NCBI RefSeq assembly: GCF_000204055.1
Contig: NW_006768768.1
Coordinates: forward strand, 349,850 to 367,581
Source of the DNA: Melampsora larici-populina 98AG31
Taxonomy: Eukaryota; Basidiomycota; Pucciniomycetes; Pucciniales; Melampsoraceae
DNA: 17,732 nt
Direction: 5' to 3'
The position numbers were made by a program, and so were the translations under genes. The notes under the pieces were generated by a model, which was not told the origin of the DNA, did no database searches, and saw only the letters and a list, made by a program, of their open reading frames with translations. Positions 8,161-16,869 of the stretch are shown here, one piece after another; positions within the stretch are counted from its first letter, which is position 1, and every line of letters begins with the position of its first letter.

Positions 8161-9300
8161 TCAAGGGTTTGGGAACCTTATCGCATCTAAAAACGTCCTT
8201 GTCGCTTCTAACTCCTCTTCTGTGAAATTCTTTACATATTGCTTATGTGAATCCAATTTCCACCGCCCCGCCTTTTTCAACTTTGCTTCGCTCACTCCAA
8301 GGTTGGCTCTCAATGACGCACCGCCCACTCTGAACGAGTGGCCAGACCAAGTCTTAATGCCTGACGATCCCCACGCTTCCTCTACCGACTTCATGAAGAC
8401 CTTTTTCTTTAACACTCCTCCTCCTGACTGGAACAAGAAACTCTTGCTGTCTTTGTTTGTATTTGTTTCTAACAACCTCTTTATTGCTGCTACCGGTTCC
8501 AACACCAACGGCTGTTCTTGTAAGTGCACTACTTGGATTTCTCCGGGTTTTGCGGTTTTCCCTTTCCGTAAATGAATCTTGACCCATTTCCCTCTCTTTG
8601 ACTCCCCAAACTCGACGTACCTTCTTAACACTGCACCATCTTCTCTCGTCTGCCTAAAAATTTCACCCAATCGCATCAAACCCCAAAACGCAATGAGTGC
8701 TATGTTTGCCACTATCTCGTGTTTTATCAAACGGCCTTCGCAGTAGTCGAGAAGGGAGAAGAGTTGTTGTATAGTAACTGGTTTCTTTTCCTCTGTAAGT
8801 ATTAATCCCTCCTCTTTGTTTCGCGTAGCTTGGATTAACAGTTTCACGATGGATTCGTCTAACTTTATCTTTCTGATGTGTTTCACTAAGTGCCACGCCT
8901 GGATCCCATCTATGTACTTGTCTATTGTCTTCGCTGCAATCTTCCTCTGCAGTTGAACTCCGACCTCAACCCCCGAACGACCTGCCCAGGTTATGAAGCC
9001 ATAAATCTCGTCACTTCCTATTTGTACACGTTTGTCAAACTTTCTACCCCAAGATTCCACGTATTCAATGAACTTCGACAGGCCAGATGAATAACCTTTT
9101 AACGTTGATTTTGCCCAACTGCTTGTAGCCATGTGAGCGCCTGGATGTGAAGCGGTTCCAAGGGCAGCACCGAAGTGGCCTGGGGGGCCTCCCTCTTGCT
9201 TTGCACGAGACTTGACGAGTCGCAGTCGAACAGGTTGTTGGGATCAAATGGGTTGTCCCTGGGAAGGTATGTGTCTTTTGCCATGTCTGTAAGGGGGCAT
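8161..9300 (-). pseudogene. Tyrosine recombinase of element 2 (one in-frame TGA near N-terminus)
   Basis: The frame opens at ATG 9300-9298 and closes at TGA 8163-8161 (380 codons). One TGA at 9246-9244 interrupts it; the sequence either side reads SQGQPI and SQQPVRLRLVKSRAKQEGG. The next ATG is at 9132, giving a 323-residue product, but similarity to element 1 begins slightly upstream of it, so the longer form is probably ancestral. STLKGYSSGLSKF marks the N-terminal DNA-binding part. The catalytic domain has Arg in WGLMRLGEIF, Lys in KGKTAKPGE, the HxxR box in WSGHSFRVGG, and AGRWKLDSHKQY with the nucleophilic tyrosine. Translation from 9132 could still give a full catalytic domain. Confidence 0.8.
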
Positions 9301-9628
9301 GAGGTTTTATAAGAGACGGGGATGAGGGACGGGTTTCCACTGCTTGCTTCGACCTCTCCGCTGAACTAGGGTTTCTCTTGGCGGACTCACGGGCCGGTCA
9401 CTGCCCTGTCGACTCTCGGTCAGCTTAATCTCTCGCGAGGGTGTCACCTATCAACTTTGTACAAGGCAAAGATGTCGTACATATGAAGATCTCTCTCCAA
9501 CCATTGCTCTCACAACACAAATTCGTCTAAGACCTATGAAAGGGAGCTTCCTCCTCAAGTGGTCACTGGATGCAGCTGTCCAGCAGCTGGTGAGTTTCAC
9601 TCGCCTCTTGCACTGTATTACTATAACT
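9301..9628 (-). other. Spacer between RNase H and recombinase in element 2
   Basis: On the - strand, 328 bases separate the RNase H stop from the recombinase ATG; in element 1 the two genes overlap. TATAAAA lies at 9311-9305, only four bases before ATG 9300. If it acts as a TATA box, transcription would begin inside the frame, and the first in-frame ATG would be at 9132. The rest shows no gene or repeat I can support. Confidence 0.4.
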
Positions 9629-11302
9629 TCATGTCTGTACAAGAAATCTTTCTAAGTCATCTGGAATCTGTATACTAACCTTGTTCCATGCCTTTTTGTT
9701 TGAATCTAGTCCTCTTGACAGGGCGTCTGCGGCGTTATCTGCCGACTTAACCCGTTTTGCCACAATCGAGCTGTTATGCCAAAGTATGTCTTGTTGGATT
9801 ATTTTCCACTCACGGTTCACTAGCGGATCTCTCGATTTCCCATTATTCACCGCCCCTTCCGATACCGTATTGTCCGTCAAAGCCAGGTATGTGTTTCCAT
9901 CCACGTTTCTTAGCTTCTTCACCATTAACCAGCCCATTCTGATTGCTACTGTTTCTGCCCAGGCTATCCCTCTTCTTGTACCATCCTCCTCAACTTCGTC
10001 CCAGCCACGGCGTAACCTAAACCTCGACCAACACTTCTCCACGATGATTCCTAGGCCATACAACGTTGAAGTGTCTCCGACCCAACCAATCGTTTGTGTT
10101 TCCGGTTTTGGGATTACTTGGAGGGGGCTTGCCGTTCGGAGAGTTTCTGTCCAAATGTGTAATTCTTCTTTTACTTCATCTGAGACGTCTCGTAGCGCGT
10201 ACTTATGCTTTCACTGTTGTAGCATCCTGTAGATCGCTGCACAGTACACCTTCATCTGTGGAAACACATATGCTGCGTGTTGCAACCTCCCTACCAGCTT
10301 CTCCGTTTCTTTAAAGGATTGTTGGGCTTCTTTTAAATACTCCTCGATCTGACTGATTCGGAGTTTAATTTTCTCTTCTGGTAAGCGCACGGTTTTGTTT
10401 TCACCATCCCATACAAAGCCTAAATACTTCTGAACAAAGCTGAATTCCTTCCATTTCTCTTCATTAGTTGCAACGCCCATCTTTTTGCTCATTTCTACGA
10501 TATCAATCATTCTCCCCGCGTTGTCATCTTCTACGGGTTTAACAAATAAGGTGTCGTCTACCCAACGGAACCCTGCTAACATTTTGAATTTCTCTACCAT
10601 GATCTCTTTCCACGTCTCTGCTGCCCATCCGAAGGTACCGCATCCTGCCACACCGCCAAACTGGACTCTGGTGTCAAGTAGTACCTCGTTGTTGAAATCT
10701 AATACCATCAAAAACCTCCACTGATCCATCACTACCGGTATCTGCCGGTACGCTTCGGCCCAATCGAATATCCCGAGTAACAGCTTACCCTTGTAGGATA
10801 TAAAGAAGTACGCCACGTGTTTGAAATCATCCCACGAAATGGCAAACTCTTCTTTGTCGACATTTTCGTTTACAGACTTGATGTTTCTGATGTGCCTTGG
10901 GTAAGAGAGGTCACTGATGGGCCGGAAGGACCCATCATCATTCACCACGGCGCCTAACGGGTTTGTTCTGAAAAACCCAACCTTGCGATAGACTTCCTCC
11001 TGAGACCATGGGCCATACATCCTACCCGCCATCAGCTCCTTCTTAAAGTTTTCTTCTATTTTACTTTGTGCCTGTCTTGCTGATGCATGATTTGGAGGGC
11101 AATAGTACCTCATCGACAGTATCATAGCATTTGTAATCCCTTGTGAAAAACCTGTCTCAAACATTCGCAAAATATGTTTATGCTTTTGGTACAGTCCTAG
11201 GTTCTTCAACTCCGCTTCCCATACATGTAGGTTCATTTCGTACGACGATGAATCTGGCCATTGTGTTACATCTTCTCCTCTACAATTGATGGTAGTACCC
11301 AT
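9629..11302 (-). pseudogene. Reverse transcriptase-RNase H of element 2 (one in-frame TGA at the domain junction)
   Basis: One frame runs from ATG 11302 to TGA 9631-9629 (558 codons), broken only by TGA 10213-10211. RT (about residues 85-363): GFFRTNPLG, DLSYPR, motif A GIFDWAEAYRQIP, motif B-like FGGVAGCGTFG, motif C FRWVDDTLFV, then KYLGFVWD. After the TGA the same frame reads KHKYALRDVSDEVKEEL and the RNase H: Asp in GWVGDTSTLYG, Glu in RGIAWAETVAIR, Asp in LALTDNTVSEG and Asp in NAADALSRG, so all four acidic residues are present. As read, the RT ends in MLQQ and RNase H would need readthrough or separate initiation. Element 1 also breaks at this junction, but by a frame change. Confidence 0.85.
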
Positions 11303-11580
11303 CTTTGACCTTTTGTCCTGTCTTCACATTGACAACACATCAATCAAGTAGGGCGTCAGGACAATGAGTACATTCATACGGGACGATCTTCAAGGGCAAG
11401 AGTGGGAGGTAGAGTTTCAATAGCAGAAAGGAAGGATGGTTCATTGCAGAAAGGAAGGATGTTTCACAGGGCTCGGCCAAAAACGGTGTGTGGGCTCCGT
11501 TTTGTGCAACCATGGCATGGACAACATTTCCATAAAGGTATGCATTTCATTTTTCCGTCATCTCGTTTATGGACTTTGGC
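11303..11580 (-). other. Spacer between gag-like gene and RT in element 2
   Basis: No gene is supported. A 16-bp repeat gcagaaaggaaggatg occurs at 11423-11438 and 11446-11461 (+ strand). The gag frame past its TAA (11583-11581) encodes a short Cys-rich stretch (CIPLWKCCPCHGC, 11544-11506) that might be a decayed zinc-knuckle-like tail; evidence is weak. Confidence 0.35.
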
Positions 11581-13489
11581 TTACGATCTTTTCCATCTCC
11601 CGTCATTTCCTCCTTTCTTATCAAACCTCCTCTCGGGGCTCCTGCTACGGTCTTTCTTCCTATCTCCTCCCCATCGTGGTCCTTGTGCGTCCCGGTCTAT
11701 TGGTCCACGCGCGTCTCGGTCCAGGTCTCTTCCCCGAGTCTGACCTCCTCAATGCTTTCTGTTACCACCATTTCCTCTATACAAACTTCCACTTGCGTGC
11801 CTATTCACCGTGTTGTTGTTGAAGTTGCTGTAGCTGGTACTAGGGTTGCTTGAGCTCGCAATACGTTTCGAAGAGGAGTGCTTGACTTGATTTGTGTAAG
11901 GGCATATATTTGCTTTCGGACCGTTTTCAGCGTAGGGATTGGTTTTGTAATGTCTTTCATTAAAACTCTCCGCCTTAGTCTTTGCTTGAGCAAAAAAATG
12001 ATCTTGTAGTTCAGACCAATTTCCCATAGAACTGTCTCTGGTTTCTCGCACCACGCCTTGTCGAACCAATCTACAATACCTCAACGCCACCATCCACCTG
12101 AAATCTTTATGTAGTTGTTTCACTATCACCATATGACTTTCAAACCTGTCGGCGACTGGTCCCCAGTCTTGATCTCATAAGTGAACGCACATTAACTCCA
12201 TGCAATTACTCCATGCCTTGAAATCCATGGTAAGTTCCTCTTTCGGGCCTTCTCCTCCGTACAAACGCTTCTCCTTTTCCGCTTTGTCCTCTGATTTCGG
12301 TGGTAATAACGACCATGCCATTTGGTCTTTTATCAAGAACTCTTTGTCAAAAACTGGTAGCGGTATGAAGGACTTCAGGCCTTTCAGTTTTAAGGTTAAA
12401 TGCGGAGACAGGGGAGTGATTGCGTCTCCCATTTTTGCTGGACCTGATCTGAAAACTCGTCCGTTGTGGATGATGTCTCCATTCAACAAGGTAAGAGAAC
12501 CCTTCTTTGACGCCATCAGAGCTTTAGCTTTCACTGACTCTTCCTGATCTCTGCAACCATGAAACAGTTCATTTTTGCCTATCGTCTCTTGAGTTTTATC
12601 GACTACTGGGGGTTGCAGTTGAGTTTCCCGGACGAAAGTAACGCTTGGGGCTGCTGGAGGCTGTTTTGTTACCAAAATTGACTGGACGTTTGCGTCTTCA
12701 TCTGAGGATCGAGATGACTCTTCTTCGATAACATAAGGGTCATTCGGGCTGTCTTCTCCTGCCTCACAATTCAACCTTTTCGTCAGGCGCCTTGCGCCTT
12801 CTTCATCATCTCGGCCGTAGGCTTCTTGTATGAGCTCCACCAGGGTCTCCCTTCTGGCTTCTACAAGTTTAAACGAATCGAGAAAACATCCGCCATTAGT
12901 TTCCGATATTATCATCTTTGCTCGATGGTTTCAACTCTGTGCATCCTTCTTGCATCGTACTGTAAGCCCGAGCTGGCTGGGTCCTATTTTAAGCCGGACC
13001 AGGCTGGGTATCTACTGTAAGCCGATCCAGGCTGGGTATCTATTCTAAGCCAATCCAGGCTGGGCCTCACTTGAGGTTGGACCACGCTTCCAACAAACTT
13101 CGATTGACTAATAGGAAATAGATGTTGAAATATAGGATTTATATCAGTGAGTGATTCTTACCTCTTTTTATTTGCTCTCCGATTTGGTCTAAATCCAACT
13201 GATCATTGCTATCTTCTTCCAATCTTTCTCCTTCATTCTCCCGTATTCCACCCCATTCTTCATCTTCTTCTGCTATTGCCTGGTTTCTTCTCGGTACATG
13301 TGAACGTTCTTCTTCGTTGTCTTGATCTTCTAATCTAATCTCTCCTTGTCTTTCTTGTCTTCTACCACCGTTTCTTCTTGGTGTTACTAATCTTTCTTCT
13401 AATTGTGCGCCTGTTGCCGCTGCTTCCGCCCTAGTTAACCTTCTTTGCAAGTTGTTGCTCGCCCTATTGATTTGATTTCTTAATGCCAT
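11581..13489 (-). pseudogene. Gag-like gene of element 2 (one intron, three in-frame TGA codons)
   Basis: Exon 1 (13489-13162) starts MALRNQINRASNNLQRRL and is rich in Glu, Arg and Gln, probably helical. A canonical phase-1 intron (13161-12960, GTAAGA..TTACAG) joins it in frame to exon 2 (12959-11583 plus stop). Exon 2 includes CFLDSFKLVEARRETLVELI, an acidic linker, and a central region ending FRWMVALRYCRLVRQGVV. The C-terminus is Arg/Gly/Asp-rich (RGRDLDRDARGP, RSRSPERRFDKKGG), fitting an RNA-binding nucleocapsid-type tail. TGA codons at 12933-12931, 12177-12175 and 11751-11749 interrupt it, with coding-like sequence on both sides; the final stop is TAA 11583-11581. The gag role is inferred from position and composition; no database family is recognised. 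ATG 12915 would allow a shorter product. Confidence 0.55.
12963..13073 (-). repeat. 28-bp tandem repeat, four copies, in the predicted gag intron
   Basis: On the + strand, units beginning TAAGCC start at 12963, 12990, 13018 and 13046 (spacing 27, 28, 28), each containing CAGGCTGGG or a variant. On the - strand each unit reads CCCAGCCTGG..CGGCTTA followed by CAG, AAATAG or G, so each repeat end resembles a splice acceptor; the last one (at 12960) is the predicted gag acceptor. Confidence 0.8.
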
Positions 13490-14027
13490 TGTAATTTATT
13501 GTTGTTGTTTATCTTGAAAGTTTTAATTTAAAAAGGTTTTAGAGCTAGAGCAGATGAGCAGAGACTGAAACGGGGGTGAAGTGAAAGAATCAAGGGTGAA
13601 AGTGTATAGAGGAAGTGCTGAAGTGGAAATCTCTATAAGTGAGATTTCAAATTCTCACTTCCCTGGATCTGTACAATCTTACCTTTCACATACTCGCCTG
13701 TGATCTTTCACTAGAATGGACTATGTCACCACATCGTGCCTTGTGGTGCCTTCAAAGAAAAAAAAATCCACCTAAAGTTTTAACCTTCTCTTTATCATCG
13801 AAAGCATGAAATTTTTCCATCCACACGTTGAAGTTTAAAATTGGGCTTCCATAAATCCATAAATCTTCCTGTCGCTGTTTCTTTTAAGGCCTGAAAACCC
13901 ACTAATAGCCTTGATTATATAGTTGAATGCACCACTATACTTTTCTCCTGTTATCTCGTTCTTCATAATAAACATTTTGAGGATATCTTTTTGACTTTCA
14001 TCTCGCAAAAACTTAACATCAGGCTTT
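13490..14027. other. Intergenic region with hairpins, 5' sides of two divergent genes
   Basis: It separates the element 2 gag start (- strand) from the 8-exon gene (+ strand). The gag side has an A-rich leader (acaacaacaataaattac before the ATG on the - strand). At 13626-13660 two mutually exclusive hairpins overlap: gaaatctc/gagatttc (13626-13633, 13641-13648) and aagtgaga/tctcactt (13637-13644, 13653-13660). An open - strand frame at 13835-14056 (RDESQKDILKMF, SGAFNYIIKAISGF) looks protein-like but overlaps the start of the + strand gene and is unplaced. Confidence 0.4.
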
Positions 14028-16638
14028 ATGTCATCATCAGCAGCTCGGGAAATCAAGAAGTCACCCAGTGGCCGAAGGCTGCGAAGTTCGGTAAAAAATG
14101 TGGTATCAGAGTCTTCTGAGAAGAAAACTGTTACCCAGAAGAAACAGAAGAGAAAATTGAGATATGAATCGGAGGGTAAGAAATGATATGTTCATTTTCA
14201 ATATATATGCTGTGTTTTCATCCTATCTAACACATGGAACATTTAGAATTGGACAACGATGATGTTGAAGAACATGGAGTTTCAGTGAATATAAACACCT
14301 CTCGGGAACGCCTTCTTAAACTCCTTTCAAAGAAGGTGAAGAAGAGAAGAACTCGGAGTACTTCAAAAAACTTGCATCAACAATCAGAGATGCAAAATGA
14401 TTGCGATGACACGTCTTTGGTGGTTCACAAGGATAAAGAGCCTTCGACTAATTTTTCTGTATACAAAGACAGCGAGCTGGTCTCAATGCTACGTACGGTT
14501 GGATTAGATACCAGAGGATTTAGCAGGGAAGTACTAATCCAGAACTGTAAGAGTTACCACGAATTAAGTGAGTGGAAGTTGTTTTCGTTGTGAAGATTGT
14601 TTGGAGCAAGCACTGATGAGCTCTCTCATTCAGTAATACCACCCTCTCCCCCAGACTTAGATGACGATCAAGCTATGTCATGCCCAATTAGTAGTGTAAT
14701 AGATTCAACTATCCTCCCCGCCTTCACCTTTGAGGTACCTATGTATTCAAACAGGTTTGCAGACCAAAGTAAGGCCTTGGGATCCGCTTTGGAAGCTAGA
14801 CGTTGTCCCTTGATATACACTGATTAATGAATAATTGTTTTCTGATGGTAATCCACTGTGGATGACATGATAACAGCTTCATCGACGTCTAACTTGCCTA
14901 GCCTTGAACATGGTAGATTTTCTTACCCGCGGCCTCGTCCAACTACCAACTTAGTTCCATCCAAGAAGAACAAGGGAAAAGCAAAAGAAAAATCACCTCC
15001 AGTTTCCGAAAGCGAATACCAGCCCAGCGATACTGAAACTATTGAGACGAATAAAGGACCTCAGAGAATATACATGGATTCTGGTGTGAAGGTAGGTGGG
15101 GAAGGTGGTCGCGCCTCAGGAAGTGCCATGAAGGGCACAGAACAATCGTGTTCTCAAGATCCAAACAAAGAGGCAAAGAATTGCAATGCTGAGTAAGTGT
15201 CTGATTATTAAGACGACTCAGAAAAGAACTAACCTCAAGTGACTTTGTCGTGACAAATTACTTTGCTACAGAGACCAAAATTCGCGGCCATTGGAGGACA
15301 AAGACCGAAAACTTCTTCATGAATTGAAGCAGCAGGTTGACTCCTTGACCCACGAGGTTGTTACTCTTAATCAAATTATCAAGCAACATCTGAATAACAA
15401 GTTGGAGGGTGATAGTAAGAAGAAAACAAAAGGTGGCCGTACATCTGTGTGTTATATTTCTATCTCTTCCAATCAATATGATAACAAAAAGACATTGATT
15501 GTATTATTTTCGAAAACTGTATAGGCACATATCCGATTCCATATTGACACCCTTCTTGGGCGACGTTCAAATGATGAGGTCCTTCCTGCGCCAGCTAGTG
15601 CTACTGACAAGGAAAAATGGGGCTACGACATAGACATGGATAAACTAGTTTATGATCCGAATGCCTTGCCACTTGCTACAGATTCCGCTGATCCTTGCTT
15701 TCCATATGAAGATGGTCCAGGTCATGAAGATTCTTCTCCTCAGCAACTCGCAATCATGTGGCAGTTGATGACTATGGCAGGCGTTTCTAGTTTTCGTCCA
15801 GACTTCAGTCTATCGGCAACTTCATGTGAAAATAAATGGCTCTGGGATTTGGCGTTGAAGATATTCGTAGTGCTTGTTGAATGCGGGGAGTATCAAGGGG
15901 TTTCTTTGGATGCTGAAAACCAACAGTTCATAAAAAAATGTTTAAATACTCATGTCCAATCTCTTGCAAAAACGTACGCACCTCCCATTCCTCTTTCTCA
16001 GAATCATCATTAATGTAAATGTTATCTGTGGGACCTGTAGATATCGCCAGCAAGTTTCCTGGAGTCCCGAGCGCAAGCAATTAGCTGCAGCCGAGATCAG
16101 AAGAGGATCAAGAATGCGGCACGTGAGCATTTCCTACTTGCTTCCATCATGTGTTACACGCTACTAACAGACTCTGAAACTCTTGAAGCTTGTTGAGCGC
16201 CGAAGCAAATTCCTCTTGAAGGAGGAAATCTGGCCTCTCTTGGCCATTGTCAAACAGACCACCAGTGATGATGAAACCGACGTAGAGGCTGCGGCAGAAA
16301 ATATCAGCAATCGAAATGGATTACCATGCCGTGTTAGAAAAGTTCTTTGGCGTAGCTCACTACTGTCAGATATCTGGGAGTTAGTTGATAAATGTATAGA
16401 AAAGATCGACAAAAGTAAACCTGGTCAGAGTTCACCTCGTGGTCGACAGAGACGTCCAAGAACCCGCATCAACAATGGGCCTCGAAGCCGGGTTGAAGCA
16501 GCTTCAGGTTTACCAAACGACTGTCTTGACCGGTCATGGCTGGAAAATTTGAGTCCAGCAACAAAGGCGGGACTTGAGATAAGCACAAAGCCAATACTAG
16601 CTGGCTTGAAAGAGCGTTTGCAAAACTTGGAGGCTTGA
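14028..16638 (+). CDS. 8-exon gene, 697-residue protein with SAP-like motif and coiled coil; possible transposon companion protein
   Basis: My model has exons 14028-14175, 14247-14567, 14634-14768, 14877-15192, 15272-15446, 15525-15973, 16041-16122 and 16171-16638. All seven introns are GT..AG, 48-108 bp, and every junction keeps the frame, giving 698 codons with no internal stop. The start is the first ATG of the frame (MSSSAAREIKKSPSGRRLRS), followed by a basic Ser/Lys-rich N-terminus. Residues about 121-155 (SELVSMLRTVGLDTRGFSRE) resemble a SAP DNA-binding motif. Residues about 313-350 (LLHELKQQVDSL) form a likely coiled coil. The C-terminal half has SPQQLAIMWQLM, a helical VERRSKFLLKEEIWPLL segment, a basic GRQRRPRTR stretch and GLPNDCLDRSWLENLSP near residue 655. 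I recall similar C-termini beside fungal transposases but cannot name the family. It converges on a tnp2 gene 231 bp away. Function unknown; chromatin or transposon-end binding is inference. Confidence 0.75.
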
Positions 16639-16724
16639 GAATTCTCGCTCAACCAAAGATTGACATTTTTTTTATCATTCTGCCACTTTTAAAACTTATA
16701 AATCACACTGTTTTCCGTTTTCTC

Positions 16725-16730
16725 AATAAA
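16725..16730 (+). terminator. AATAAA polyadenylation signal of the 8-exon gene
   Basis: Perfect AATAAA 87 bases after the stop codon at 16638, in an AT-rich 3' flank. Confidence 0.5.
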
Positions 16731-16786
16731 TTTATATGGCTCTTATTGGTATTTTTGTCAAATTTTGTTCACTGCTTCCGGCAAGC

Positions 16787-16792
16787 TTTATT
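16787..16792 (-). terminator. AATAAA polyadenylation signal of the tnp2-like gene
   Basis: TTTATT on the + strand, so AATAAA on the - strand, 78 bases after the tnp2-like stop at 16870. The two convergent genes thus have crossing 3' ends within 231 bp. Confidence 0.45.
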
Positions 16793-16869
16793 GCAATTTT
16801 TGAACTACTCATAGGATACAAAGGTATTTACTGCTGTTCTATGAAGTATAATTTTGTAGTTTTTACTAC

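Larger units (their letters stand above)
8161..13489 (-). mobile_element. YR retrotransposon, element 2 (DIRS/Ngaro-like)
   Basis: Read on the - strand the order is gag-like gene (13489-11581, one predicted intron), RT-RNase H (11302-9629) and tyrosine recombinase (9300-8161). No LTR or integrase is present. Outer limits are not resolved: 5' sequence may reach about 13660, and the 3' part may continue through the hAT insertion to the hairpin array at 6107-6363. Five in-frame TGA codons, and no in-frame TAA or TAG, interrupt the three coding regions. Key catalytic residues of RT, RNase H and recombinase are all retained, so apart from these codons the element looks young. Confidence 0.8.

Noticed and set aside
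9065..9340. Two other - strand frames (9340-9065 and 9284-9099) before the recombinase
   Set aside because: The frame from ATG 9300 continues directly into the recombinase, interrupted only by one TGA, and gives a better explanation.
11402..11853. Overlapping + strand frames of 94-128 codons
   Set aside because: They are antisense to the Arg/Gly-rich gag tail and its spacer; no motifs and no splice context.
8161..13489. A variant genetic code in which TGA is a sense codon
   Set aside because: The neighbouring intact 8-exon gene ends at TGA 16636-16638 and the recombinase ends at TGA, and the five in-frame TGA codons fit CGA-to-TGA mutation.
13626..13660. Alternative overlapping hairpins resembling a bacterial attenuator or riboswitch
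   Set aside because: The host appears to be a eukaryote with spliced nuclear genes, so an attenuator is not expected; kept only as a note in the intergenic entry.
13709..13713. CACTA before the 8-exon gene as a possible end of a CACTA transposon
   Set aside because: A 5-base match is expected by chance, and the partner end lies outside the window.
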